60,601 nt of DNA, taken from positions 9,894 through 70,494 of IMG/VR virus record IMGVR_UViG_3300030061_002036; one strand, given 5' to 3'. The position numbers and the translations under genes are program-made. Position 1 is the first letter of the stretch; the number at the start of each line of letters is the position of its first letter. This stretch comes from a virus. Of the stretch, positions 1-9,355 are shown in pieces. A model generated the notes under the pieces. That model did no database searches. It saw only the letters and a list, made by a program, of their open reading frames with translations, and was not told the DNA's origin.

Positions 1-2
1 CA

Positions 3-3000
3 GGTGATTTAGCTTGTAGATGGAGTTCTGGGAATTCAACAGGAGCTCCTTTTATAGGAGGAACTGGCCCAGCTGTTAATCAAATAACGGGAGCAACTAT
101 AAATTATAACGCTATTAATTATATATCTAATTCCCCATTTGCAACTAATAGATCTACTGATGATGGTTCTTGTTTAACATGTCATTGGAGCACTGGGAAA
201 TTAATGACAGATGCTTGGGACCCAACCGATGATAGCCCAGCACAGTGGGAATTTTATAAGACAAATCCTCCTCCAGTAGGAAATGTTGGCGGAGGTCCTG
301 GACAAGTTGATTATCAAACAGGTACAATAGTTGAAGGAACAGGAAATATTTTAGAAAACAATTTTCCAGGAATAAATTATAGCAGTGTTAATACTTCTTC
401 TATAAATATTTCAGACACATTAACTGGAGGTTTTGCAGCCCTTAGTTCTGATCCTGGATTTTATAAAATGGAAACTCCAGCTTCTACTTATCTAGGACAT
501 GCAATGGATACTTTAGATTATGGAGCAATAAACATTCAAACACATCTTTATAGTCAATTTATATTAGCAATTGCCGTAAGTAAGGGAACTACACCTATAG
601 GTTCTGATCTTCAAATGAGATATGAATTATCTAAATGGGATGGATCTGCATGGGTACTATGTGAAGAAAGAGTTACTACTGATTATTTTAATGGGGTTCC
701 TACAACAATGCAATTATTTACTTCTGGTACTAGTACTACAGGAACAAATCTTAGTTATGGGCAATACAGATTAAGAGTTAGAGCAGAATTACAATCCGAA
801 CCATATACTGGACAAGAAAAAATATCTCTTTGTTTTCAAGACTTATTTTTTAATTTAAGAGTACGAGTATGTCCTATTCATTTTAATACAACAGATGGTA
901 TAAATATTCCAGATCCAAATGATCGAATAGTAGATCCTTCGCTTAACTGTAGTTGCTGTGAGGCTACAATACCTACTTTAACACAAACAGGAGATTGTAC
1001 AGTAGGGTTTACACAAAATATTGTAGCTAATTTTGACTGTACTCCAGATAATTTAGCTACTGCAGTAACAGCAGAATTATGGTTTACTCCTGCGGGAGGT
1101 CCTGGAGCAGGTGTTGCTGTATCGCTTGGGAATTTTCCTGCAATAACAGGTGCGCCAGTAACTTCAGGAACTATGGCCTTTGGCTCTAATGTTTCAGGAA
1201 ATGCAGCTATTTACGGAGGAGATTATTATATAGTCTCTACTTATACAACAACTTCGGGAACGTGTGATCCTTTAACTAGTCCGTCTATAACTGTAACACC
1301 TTTACCTACATGTGATTGTCAAGATAGTAATGCTGTAAACTGGTTAGCAATAGTTCCTAATGGAAATGCAGATTGTGTAGGTGTTATTGGAGGAACTAAT
1401 TATGATTGCTGTTCATACCCAACAAGCTGTGATCCTCCTGTAGTAGCTGTTGCAAGTGATCCGTGTAATGTAACTGTAACTCTTACAAATACTTGTGACT
1501 TAACAACTCCTCCTGACGATACTCCAGCTGTAAGATTACAATTTTTTGATCTAAGTACTAGTGGTGGAGTATATGTGGCGGCTCAATCTATGATTGTACA
1601 TAGTCATAATATTGCTCCTGGAAATGTTACACCAAGTCTTACATACACACTTACAAATGATTGTAGTGTAAATCAACTTGCTGCGTTTTCAGGAACTGGT
1701 CCATATATAGTACGACAAGTACAACAGTGGATACCTAATTATACAATTGAATCGTTTTCAAATACTTTTGACTTATATTCTGGAACTAATCCAACAGGTA
1801 CAACAGATTATCCTGTTATATGCGGGTGTACAAATCCAGCTGCTGGAAACTATAACCCGACAGCAGCTTGTGACGATGGTAGTTGTCTTATCTCTGGGTG
1901 TACTGATGGAGGCTCAACTGGCTATGACGCTACTATAGGATTATATGCTACTGGAGCTTTAGATGATGGTATCGATGCAAATAATTACGATCCTGCAGCT
2001 AACTTTGATGATGGAACGTGTACTTACAATCCTGAGCCTTATGCAGCGTATACAATGTCTAGGTGGATAAGACTAGATTGCGGTAATGGTTGGTGTAATC
2101 CAAGACTTGAACTTGGCTGGACTAATGCTGAGTATGATATGGTAGGTAACTTTATAGAATATCCAGACACTATAACAATACTTTTTGGCTTTAGTACAGA
2201 CGACGGTGCAACATGGACAGATAGTACTCTAGGAACAATGTGGGGAGTAATTCCTCAAAATGGTACGCAAGGATGGGGAATAACGCCTACTATTCAGCCT
2301 ATAGCAAATATATTTTGGTATTGGTTCCAAGAAGGATTAATTGCATCTGCAGATCCGTTTGATTGTAGAATTAGATGGAACATTAAAGCAACATATCCTA
2401 ATTATCCTGATGCTTATTCTGCAAATGCTGCACAAATATCTGGAAGCCCCTTCCAAGGAGGCTACAAAGAATTTCTTTATGTAAATCCACACACTGTTAA
2501 TAGTCTTTTACCATTAACTGGATATTCGCAATTACATGTTCTTGATCAAAGTAATGGTACTCCAGGACAACAAACTTATTGTAATCCTAATACGCCTATG
2601 CAGTTATTTACAGATAATTCTAGCATGCAAATAGCACATGCTGGAGCGCCCGGAGAAAATGCAATAATCTTAGCAGCTCCTTGTGGATGTACTGATGACG
2701 GAAACGTAACTATAGGAACTGCATGGACAAATCCAACAACATCTCTTTATAATTCACCTTTTCCAGGAACACCTGCAACAAATGTAATGACTAACCCAGG
2801 ATTAGGAATAGACAATGGTACATGTGAGTATCATGGATGTATGGATCCTAGTGGTGGTGCACCTTATGATCCTAATTATACACACGATTGTACAACTATT
2901 TGTGGAACCCCAACTTGTTGTTGTGTATTTGCTGGATGTACAGATCCATGTGCTACAAATTATGATCCTACAGCAACAGTAGATGATAGTTCGTGTATTT

Positions 3001-6000
3001 TACCAGATCCAGTAAGTAGCGGGTCTTGGTCAGCAGGAGCATGTAGTAGTTCTTATACAATAATAGTCCAAGATTCTTCTGGTTCTAATGCAGCTTGGGG
3101 CTTTTTAGCCGCAGCCATGACAGTTACACATGATGGAACAGTTTTAGGAACATTTCCTGTTACTACGACAATACCAAACTTTTTAACTGTACATCCACAA
3201 ATGAGTTGCAGTACCGGTGTATATAACTTTTTTACACAGGGAGCTGGAACTTATGTATTTGACTTTGTTATTACTTATCCGTCAGGATGTACAGATACTG
3301 TCTCACATACTGTTATAGTAGATAGTACTCATATACCTATCTGTGGGTGTGTAAATTGCCCAACTTGTAGTAACTATGACCCTTCAGCTACATGTGATGA
3401 TGGTTCATGTGCAGGCTGTACTGATTTTACTGCGTGTAATTATAATCCAGGAGCGTCTATAGATGACGGATCTTGTTACTATTGTGGATGTACTGATCCT
3501 AGTGCTGCTAACTATAACGCTAATGCTACGGTAGATGATGGTTCGTGTTTATGGTGGCACATTTGGCAAGCGTGTGGAACTTCAGATCAAACTGCGATTG
3601 GATCAGGTAATACTTCAGGGGCAGTATCATTAGCCCAAAATAATGCAGCATTATTAATAATTAATCCGCTAGCAGTTCCAGGTCAAACATTTATTTATCC
3701 TTATTGGGATGGAACAGCTTGGGACACAACTCAATGTTGGGAATATATTGGACAATCTAATACAGCTGCGTTTTATAATGCACCTAACAGTGTTGGGCCT
3801 GTCCCATCACAATGGATTGTTACAGCTCCTGCTGTAACATATGCAGATTGTACAGCATGTATGCCAGTACCCGGATGTACAGATCCGTTAGCTACTAATT
3901 ATAATGCGTCTGCTACAGTAGACGATGGATCTTGTGTTTACCCATGTTGTGATGCACCAACATTAGCACAAGCAGCTGGACACTTAGATAGTTGTGATGC
4001 AGAATATGTAATGAATATTAATTGTAATAGTCCAGCTACTGATAATGCAGATACTATTGTTACAACTTTAGAATTTGATGATTCTGGAACTTGGCAAATA
4101 GCTAATACTAGTACACATAATCCGGGAGGAACAGACAATATAGCTTCACATACTTTAACATATCACTATAACTGTTCTGCTGATGACTTTGGAGGCTATG
4201 GAACAGGAACATATAGAATTAAATCTGTTATTACTTATTCAAGTGGTCATACGTGTACACAATATTCTACGTTAGAATCTATTACTTTAGATGCAGGTGG
4301 ATGTACAGACCCAACCGCAACAAACTACGATCCAAATGCAGTGTGTCAATGTGTAACTTGTTTATTTAGTCATTGTTGTGATACTCCAGTATTAACTTTA
4401 GATTTATCAAATGGTATCTGTGATCAATCTTTAGAGTGCGCTGTTACATGTAATCCAGCAGCCGATGATGGGTATACAGCTTTATGGCAAAGATGGAGCT
4501 CTGGATCATGGACTACAATACAAACAGATACAAGTAGCGCAGCAACGGGAGGAGTTACATTAACGTTACCTAATGCTTTATTACATACAGCTAGTGGAAC
4601 TTCAGAAAATTATAGAGTTGTATTTACAAGTGATTATACTGCACCTACTCCTGATTGTCAAGTTATATCTAATGTATTAACAGTAGTAGCTCCGATATTA
4701 GGTTGTATGGACGGAGGCTCTACTGAGTATAATGTTACTACAGGATTTCCAGGGGATGGAATTACTGACGGATTAACAGCATCTAATTATGATGCAACAG
4801 CTCAATGTCCTGGAGTAACTTGTTGTATAGACGGGTGTACAGACCCATTGGCTACTAATTATAATTGGAATACAGCAAATTCTGTAGATGTTACTACATT
4901 AGGACATGCAGCAGCTACTTGCGATGATGGAGGATGTACATACGCGTGTTGTTCAAATCCTGTCCTATTAATAGACATTTCAAGTCCATGTTCACCATTT
5001 ATATTTTTTGAATATGTTGATACTGCATGCCCAGCAACTCCTACACAAATTACTATAGATTGGCTTCATGACGGTAATCCAGCCTCACAACAAATTGTTG
5101 CTGCTCCTGTTACAAATACTATTTATAGTTTATCTAACGGCGTTATAACACCATATGGAGATGGTACATGGACAATAAATGTAACATTGGTATTTGGAGG
5201 GACTAGTATTCCAAATTGTATTATTACTGATTCTATTCCTATAGTTCTTCCAGTATTTGGATGTACTGACCCTTTTGCGCCTAACTATAATCCACTAGCA
5301 ACATGCGATGATGGATCATGTTTATCTCCAATTTTAGGCTGTACAGATTCTGCAGCATTGAATTTTCATCCTACTGCAACTCAAGACGATGGGTCTTGTA
5401 TTTATTGTGGAACAGGGTGTACTGACGCTGCGGGAGGCCCGTATTCTAATTATGACGCAGCAGCAATTTGTGATTGCGACGGCTATTGGTTACAAGAAGG
5501 ATATTGTGATGACGGCGCAGGTAATGTAGCTTTAGCTTATGATCCTACAGCCTGTTCAGCTTTAGGAGGTGCACATAATTGGGTAGTAACATATACTAAT
5601 AATACTACTTCTCCAACATGGGATAGCTGCTGTTTACCATGTGTATATGGATGTACAAACATTTTATATTCAAATTATAATCCAGCAGCAACATGTCCAT
5701 GTACTGAAACTTTAGGAACTGAGCCGTGTAACGCTAGTACACTTTCGGTTACAGGTGACGATTGCTGTTGCACTAGTTGTGTATATGGTTGTACAGATGA
5801 TGGTAATCATAGTCAAGGTTGGTGGGATGGTGCAAATATAGCTTTATATGATTATGCCACAGCTACAGGAATTATAAGCTATGGGCTAGATCCTAATGAT
5901 CAGGCAAATGGCGGCGCTATAAATTTTGATGCATCTGCTACTTGTGAAGATGGCTCATGTACATACGCAGGATGTACCGATTGTGGTACATATTGGGAAA

Positions 6001-7331
6001 GTCAAAATGGTTTATTCTGTGATGGAGTTGGACCAGCTTCAACTGTAGGAGCGTCAAATTATAATCCTAATTTAGCTGCTGATTGCGCAAGAGTAAATAT
6101 ACCAAATGCAAGTCCTGATTATACTTGTTGTACTTATCCTACAGGAGGATGTACAGATGGTGTGATGCCAGCTTTAAATTATGATCCTTTGGCAGTTGTA
6201 GATAACGGATCATGTATGTATTGTGATGTTCTTACAGGAAACTATGAAGATGCTGCAGGAGTTGATCAAGCCTCTTGGGCAACGGGTACGTATGTACAAA
6301 CTCCAACTACTGATCCAGCTACGGCAGATGGAACTTTATTTGTATCTTTTAACCTTACTGCTACAGGAGTAATACTACAAAATACTCCAGAGTTTTTATC
6401 CGGAACTAATAGATTTGCTATAGAATTATATTCTGTAATGAATCAATGTGATACTTGGGATACCGGAACGCTTATAGTATCTAGCCCTAATGTACTTACA
6501 ACACAAGCAACAATTACGAATTTATTTACTGGATTACCTTTTGGATATTATGCAGCTAAATTAGTTGTAAATAATCTAATAGGAACAGTAGAACCGACAG
6601 AATGTTGGATTGATTTATGCACTGAAGTGCAGAGTAATGTTTGTACTGATTTAACAGCGTCTAATTGTAATACTTGTACACCAGCTCCTCCTATAGTAGT
6701 TCCAGCATCGTTAGTAGTATCAGATAATAGTTTATGTGTCTATCCAGGATATTGCGCATGTACGATAGCTTTAACAACTGTTGTTGGTCCTATATGTACA
6801 AATACAGCTGATATAAATGCTACATTAACTTGTGCAGTTGCTACTGATATTAGTTGGCAATGGCTTGATGGAAGTGGCCTACTAATTTCTTCAGGAACTA
6901 CTGCAGCATTTACAACGGGCATAATTTCTACGTTATCTATTACTGCTAACGGTACATATACATTTGAATATGATGAAACAAGCACTCCATATTTAACTTG
7001 TGCAACTCAAACTAATAATGTAGTAGTAACAAGTATATTAAATTGTGCTTGTACAGATTCTACTGCGTCTAACTATGACGCAACAGCTACTCATAATTGC
7101 CTTGGACTACCTGTACCTGACCAGTCCGCAGGATGGAATTCTCAACCATGTTGTTTATATTGTATATATGGATGTACAAGTGCAACTGCTTTAAATTATA
7201 ACCCGTTGGCAACATGTGATGACGGGTCTTGTATTGAACCTGGAGATGGATGTTGTGATCCATTAGCTAGTAACTACAATTCATTTGCTACAAACTGTGT
7301 AGATGCGTTGTGTGAATATTGTAACGAATAA
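3..7331 (+). CDS. Giant Cys-rich repeat virion-surface/adhesin-like protein, 5' truncated
   Basis: The reading frame is open from base 3, so the gene starts left of the window. The ATG at 204 is internal, because the codons before it already encode the same style of protein, including a DDGSC motif. At least 2442 residues are visible. The protein is built from more than 20 Cys-rich modules of the type CTDPxAxNYNPxA..DDGSC, separated by beta-rich segments of 60-150 residues. Many segments open with a CC pair and look like immunoglobulin-like or SprB-like domains. No catalytic motif, transmembrane helix or C-terminal sorting signal is seen; the end is CNE. Such repeats are common in secreted proteins of marine Bacteroidetes. 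Position among tail and lysis genes suggests a fibre, tip or surface adhesin. Function is inferred; the frame itself is certain. Confidence 0.85.
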   Translation, partial: GDLACRWSSGNSTGAPFIGGTGPAVNQITGATINYNAINYISNSPFATNRSTDDGSCLTCHWSTGKLMTDAWDPTDDSPAQWEFYKTNPPPVGNVGGGPGQVDYQTGTIVEGTGNILENNFPGINYSSVNTSSINISDTLTGGFAALSSDPGFYKMETPASTYLGHAMDTLDYGAINIQTHLYSQFILAIAVSKGTTPIGSDLQMRYELSKWDGSAWVLCEERVTTDYFNGVPTTMQLFTSGTSTTGTNLSYGQYRLRVRAELQSEPYTGQEKISLCFQDLFFNLRVRVCPIHFNTTDGINIPDPNDRIVDPSLNCSCCEATIPTLTQTGDCTVGFTQNIVANFDCTPDNLATAVTAELWFTPAGGPGAGVAVSLGNFPAITGAPVTSGTMAFGSNVSGNAAIYGGDYYIVSTYTTTSGTCDPLTSPSITVTPLPTCDCQDSNAVNWLAIVPNGNADCVGVIGGTNYDCCSYPTSCDPPVVAVASDPCNVTVTLTNTCDLTTPPDDTPAVRLQFFDLSTSGGVYVAAQSMIVHSHNIAPGNVTPSLTYTLTNDCSVNQLAAFSGTGPYIVRQVQQWIPNYTIESFSNTFDLYSGTNPTGTTDYPVICGCTNPAAGNYNPTAACDDGSCLISGCTDGGSTGYDATIGLYATGALDDGIDANNYDPAANFDDGTCTYNPEPYAAYTMSRWIRLDCGNGWCNPRLELGWTNAEYDMVGNFIEYPDTITILFGFSTDDGATWTDSTLGTMWGVIPQNGTQGWGITPTIQPIANIFWYWFQEGLIASADPFDCRIRWNIKATYPNYPDAYSANAAQISGSPFQGGYKEFLYVNPHTVNSLLPLTGYSQLHVLDQSNGTPGQQTYCNPNTPMQLFTDNSSMQIAHAGAPGENAIILAAPCGCTDDGNVTIGTAWTNPTTSLYNSPFPGTPATNVMTNPGLGIDNGTCEYHGCMDPSGGAPYDPNYTHDCTTICGTPTCCCVFAGCTDPCATNYDPTATVDDSSCILPDPVSSGSWSAGACSSSYTIIVQDSSGSNAAWGFLAAAMTVTHDGTVLGTFPVTTTIPNFLTVHPQMSCSTGVYNFFTQGAGTYVFDFVITYPSGCTDTVSHTVIVDSTHIPICGCVNCPTCSNYDPSATCDDGSCAGCTDFTACNYNPGASIDDGSCYYCGCTDPSAANYNANATVDDGSCLWWHIWQACGTSDQTAIGSGNTSGAVSLAQNNAALLIINPLAVPGQTFIYPYWDGTAWDTTQCWEYIGQSNTAAFYNAPNSVGPVPSQWIVTAPAVTYADCTACMPVPGCTDPLATNYNASATVDDGSCVYPCCDAPTLAQAAGHLDSCDAEYVMNINCNSPATDNADTIVTTLEFDDSGTWQIANTSTHNPGGTDNIASHTLTYHYNCSADDFGGYGTGTYRIKSVITYSSGHTCTQYSTLESITLDAGGCTDPTATNYDPNAVCQCVTCLFSHCCDTPVLTLDLSNGICDQSLECAVTCNPAADDGYTALWQRWSSGSWTTIQTDTSSAATGGVTLTLPNALLHTASGTSENYRVVFTSDYTAPTPDCQVISNVLTVVAPILGCMDGGSTEYNVTTGFPGDGITDGLTASNYDATAQCPGVTCCIDGCTDPLATNYNWNTANSVDVTTLGHAAATCDDGGCTYACCSNPVLLIDISSPCSPFIFFEYVDTACPATPTQITIDWLHDGNPASQQIVAAPVTNTIYSLSNGVITPYGDGTWTINVTLVFGGTSIPNCIITDSIPIVLPVFGCTDPFAPNYNPLATCDDGSCLSPILGCTDSAALNFHPTATQDDGSCIYCGTGCTDAAGGPYSNYDAAAICDCDGYWLQEGYCDDGAGNVALAYDPTACSALGGAHNWVVTYTNNTTSPTWDSCCLPCVYGCTNILYSNYNPAATCPCTETLGTEPCNASTLSVTGDDCCCTSCVYGCTDDGNHSQGWWDGANIALYDYATATGIISYGLDPNDQANGGAINFDASATCEDGSCTYAGCTDCGTYWESQNGLFCDGVGPASTVGASNYNPNLAADCARVNIPNASPDYTCCTYPTGGCTDGVMPALNYDPLAVVDNGSCMYCDVLTGNYEDAAGVDQASWATGTYVQTPTTDPATADGTLFVSFNLTATGVILQNTPEFLSGTNRFAIELYSVMNQCDTWDTGTLIVSSPNVLTTQATITNLFTGLPFGYYAAKLVVNNLIGTVEPTECWIDLCTEVQSNVCTDLTASNCNTCTPAPPIVVPASLVVSDNSLCVYPGYCACTIALTTVVGPICTNTADINATLTCAVATDISWQWLDGSGLLISSGTTAAFTTGIISTLSITANGTYTFEYDETSTPYLTCATQTNNVVVTSILNCACTDSTASNYDATATHNCLGLPVPDQSAGWNSQPCCLYCIYGCTSATALNYNPLATCDDGSCIEPGDGCCDPLASNYNSFATNCVDALCEYCNE
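1824..7298 (+). repeat. Dispersed CTDPxAxNYNP…DDGSC protein repeats
   Basis: More than 20 degenerate coding repeats of about 20-25 codons lie within the giant protein. The first visible Gly-Cys start is at 1824 and the last Cys is near 7298. The core is GC(T/M)D.xA.NY(N/D)P followed by D(D/N)GSC. Some copies carry long inserts between the halves, for example around 5790-5965. Unlike the array at 11.0-11.9 kb, these are spaced irregularly by other domains. The paired Cys and acidic residues suggest a disulfide-closed, possibly calcium-binding loop; this is inference. Confidence 0.85.
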
Positions 7332-7343
7332 AAAAATAAAAAT

Positions 7344-7640
7344 ATGCCTTCAAATTTAACCTTAAATACAGCAATACTTAACAAAATGCAAAAGTGTCTT
7401 GCCCGCGATGGAGATACTTTACTTAATAAAATAGAAACTGGACGTATAGATGATTGTTCTGTGTTAAGCATGACAACGTTTGCACTTATAGATTATCTAT
7501 TAACAAAGATAGACCCGTTACCTCTAGAGTGTTTAATTCCGTGTGATGTAGAGTATTCTGGAAATATGACCGATGCGTCGCATGGTTATTTAAATAAATT
7601 TATTAACTTTGCAAATCAACACTGCAGAAACTGTTCATAG
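7344..7640 (+). CDS. Hypothetical protein, 98 aa
   Basis: A small cytosolic-looking protein with no signal peptide or membrane helix. It is mainly helical in the first half and ends in a Cys-containing tail (HCRNCS). It starts 12 bp after the giant repeat gene behind an A-rich leader (AAAAATAAAAAT) with no Shine-Dalgarno sequence, as expected for a Bacteroidetes phage. I do not recognise the family. Its place between a surface-type gene and small virion-type genes suggests a structural or assembly accessory, but nothing in the sequence shows that. Confidence 0.7.
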   Translation: MPSNLTLNTAILNKMQKCLARDGDTLLNKIETGRIDDCSVLSMTTFALIDYLLTKIDPLPLECLIPCDVEYSGNMTDASHGYLNKFINFANQHCRNCS

Positions 7641-7677
7641 TTTTGTGGTATAATTTTAATAAAAACAATATATAAAA

Positions 7678-8109
7678 ATGGAAACAATGACAAAAATTGA
7701 GAGTAAAATGGTAACCTTTAAAGGCCCTAAAAATGAATTAGTAGAGGTATTAAATGGTCTCTATTCTACAGCAGAATTAAAAGGTAAAAAGTTTGCTTTA
7801 GTAAGTAGTAAAAATATTCAACTTATTAAAACTTTTTTACAAGATGTAGAAGAGCTTGCTAAGCCTTCTCCTGAGTTTATTACGTTTGCAGAAACAGTAA
7901 AAGCTTTAAATGGAGATAAAGCAGCTATTGATGCGGCAGAAGCAAAAGAACCAGAGTTAGTTAAAGCAAGGCAGGAGCAATTAGATGTTGTTAATCAAAT
8001 GCTTGCAGAAGAAGCAGAGATTAAATTATTTGCATTAACTACAGAAATGTTACCAGAAGACATTGTATCTCACCAAATAACTTTATTAAATAAAATATTA
8101 ATCGATTAA
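7678..8109 (+). CDS. Hypothetical protein, 143 aa
   Basis: Charged, Lys/Glu-rich and predicted alpha-helical, with a central stretch (roughly residues 55-115) rich in Ala, Glu and Lys that could form a coiled coil. No signal peptide or transmembrane helix. The start at 7678 follows an AT-only leader; a second in-frame ATG three codons later is possible. It resembles the short helical proteins often found beside phage tail or capsid decoration genes, but I cannot name a family. The 13-bp gap to the next gene suggests co-transcription. Confidence 0.72.
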   Translation: METMTKIESKMVTFKGPKNELVEVLNGLYSTAELKGKKFALVSSKNIQLIKTFLQDVEELAKPSPEFITFAETVKALNGDKAAIDAAEAKEPELVKARQEQLDVVNQMLAEEAEIKLFALTTEMLPEDIVSHQITLLNKILID

Positions 8110-8122
8110 ATTAAATTAAAAA

Positions 8123-8488
8123 ATGGCAAATCTAACAACAAAAATTACTTTAACTAGTACTGATGCTTCTACAGATTCATTAAGCGTAGTATTAACTAAA
8201 GCCTTAACAACAACTACTCCTTCAGAAGGTTTATCTAGAGTATCTGTAGCTACTTCAGGACAACACAATGTTTTAACTACAGCTGATAACACAGCTATTA
8301 CATATGTATATTTAAAAAATTGTGATGGTGCAAATATTATTACGGTAAAAACAGATGCCGGAGCAGCTTTTATGGATCTAGGTCCTTATGAATGGGCATT
8401 CATGCCTATTAAAGGAACTATTGGTCTAGAGGCTACTGCAAATACAGCTCCGTGTGTATTAGAGTACGGATACTGGACTAAAGCGTAG
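8123..8488 (+). CDS. Small beta-rich virion-type protein, 121 aa
   Basis: Composition is Thr/Ser/Ala-rich with short alternating hydrophobic strands and no charged helices. It has no signal peptide. The pattern resembles small decoration, stabilisation or fibre-accessory proteins of phage particles. The gene ends in two consecutive TAG codons, 9 bp before the next ATG. No family is recognised; the structural role is inferred from composition and neighbourhood. The 114-residue gene at 12.2 kb has a similar size and style but no obvious sequence identity. Confidence 0.72.
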   Translation: MANLTTKITLTSTDASTDSLSVVLTKALTTTTPSEGLSRVSVATSGQHNVLTTADNTAITYVYLKNCDGANIITVKTDAGAAFMDLGPYEWAFMPIKGTIGLEATANTAPCVLEYGYWTKA

Positions 8489-8497
8489 TAGTTACTA

Positions 8498-8776
8498 ATG
8501 GCTAAGGAGCTGAATGAAGATACTGGCTTTACAGTCAGTATAAAGACACTTGTAGCAATTGGATTTGCTATGGCTACTATTATTAGTATGTGGTTTATGC
8601 TACAAGCTGATATAGAGGAAGCAAAAACGCTTCCTGCTGCTCCAGATCCAGAAGTAACACGTATGGAGTTTGACATGAAAGATCAAATGATCCGTCAAAC
8701 AATTATGGATACCAAAAAGGATGTGGAGGAGATTAAAGCTTCTATTGAGAAAATAGAAGATAAATTATATAAATGA
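8498..8776 (+). CDS. Single-pass membrane protein with C-terminal coiled coil, possible lysis accessory
   Basis: A 92-residue protein with one transmembrane helix at about residues 17-36 and a charged helical tail (about 50-92) with heptad-like spacing of Ile, Met and Leu. This layout is typical of inner-membrane spanins or XhlA-like holin partners. It lies in a group with a second membrane protein and exported proteins. Its stop overlaps the next start (ATGA at 8773-8776), suggesting translational coupling. A spanin/lysis role is inferred from topology; no lipoprotein outer partner is obvious next to it. Confidence 0.72.
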   Translation: MAKELNEDTGFTVSIKTLVAIGFAMATIISMWFMLQADIEEAKTLPAAPDPEVTRMEFDMKDQMIRQTIMDTKKDVEEIKASIEKIEDKLYK

Positions 8777-9123
8777 TGAAAATAGAATGGAGAGTATTTT
8801 TAACTTGTGTGCTATTTTTCTTTTTATTGTTGTGGTCTGGAATTTGCTCTGCGCAGATAACCGCAATACATATTAATGCAGGATGGAATACTGATAATGA
8901 TGTAGAATGGTTTTCAAAGTTATCAGACTGTAAACAAAAAACTCTTCTTGCGGATAAGGATGATAACCAAAAGAAATATAAATTAGCTGTTGTACCTACT
9001 ATTATATTATTTAAAGACGGAGAAGAGGTTGCTAGGTTTCAAGCTGATCTTAGTTTTAAAATGGTGGTAAAAAGAGAAGACGTACAAGATGAGATAGACG
9101 ATCAATTAATGAGTGATTTTTAA
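8773..9123 (+). CDS. Exported thioredoxin-fold protein lacking the CxxC motif
   Basis: The 116-residue product begins with a signal peptide of about 28 residues: positive start, long hydrophobic core, cleavage expected at CSA|Q. The mature part has the order expected of a thioredoxin fold: an early NAGW element where thioredoxins have WCxxC, then the conserved VVPT cis-proline loop and an FKDGEEV strand-turn. The active-site Cys pair is absent, replaced by NTDND, so disulfide exchange by the classic mechanism is unlikely. A single Cys follows in SDC. It sits immediately before a small membrane protein and a Cys-rich secreted protein. A chaperone-like or binding role in the periplasm is possible; this is inference. 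Confidence 0.75.
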   Translation: MMKIEWRVFLTCVLFFFLLLWSGICSAQITAIHINAGWNTDNDVEWFSKLSDCKQKTLLADKDDNQKKYKLAVVPTIILFKDGEEVARFQADLSFKMVVKREDVQDEIDDQLMSDF

Positions 9124-9124
9124 T

Positions 9125-9355
9125 ATGTGGAAATTATTTCAAAATAAGAATGATATAAATGAAAAGAATATAATTGGGTTTATATCTTTTGGTGTTATGG
9201 TGCTATTTGCATTTGCAGATCTCATTACTAGTTTTGTGTTTTCAGGTGATGATGCTTATTTATTAATTAATGATACTATATATAATTCTTTTGTTCTTGT
9301 AACATTAGGATGTTTTGGCATTAGTGCATTTGAAAAAGTAAAAAGTAAAGAATGA
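9125..9355 (+). CDS. Small two-helix membrane protein, holin-like
   Basis: A 76-residue protein with two hydrophobic segments (about residues 17-38 and 49-65 from the chosen start) and a Lys-rich C-terminal tail ending KVKSKE. This layout suits a small holin or a membrane accessory. The ATG at 9125 is preferred because it directly follows the upstream stop (TAATATG), while the longer reading would need a GTG at 9113 inside the preceding gene. Its stop overlaps the next start (ATGA at 9352-9355). A separate, more recognisable holin lies at 17.1 kb, so this one could be an antiholin or unrelated. Confidence 0.7.
   Translation: MWKLFQNKNDINEKNIIGFISFGVMVLFAFADLITSFVFSGDDAYLLINDTIYNSFVLVTLGCFGISAFEKVKSKE

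Noticed and set aside
204-206. ATG at 204 as the start of the giant repeat protein
   Set aside because: The frame is open to the left edge and codes for similar sequence with a DDGSC motif, so the gene begins outside the window.
7641-7677. Host-type promoter (TTTG / TAnnTTTG) before 7678
   Set aside because: TTTTG and TATAATTTT are present but the spacing does not fit the Bacteroidetes consensus, so no promoter is claimed.
9113-9124. GTG at 9113 as the start of the small membrane protein
   Set aside because: The ATG at 9125 directly follows the upstream stop, and the GTG would add only four residues inside the previous gene.
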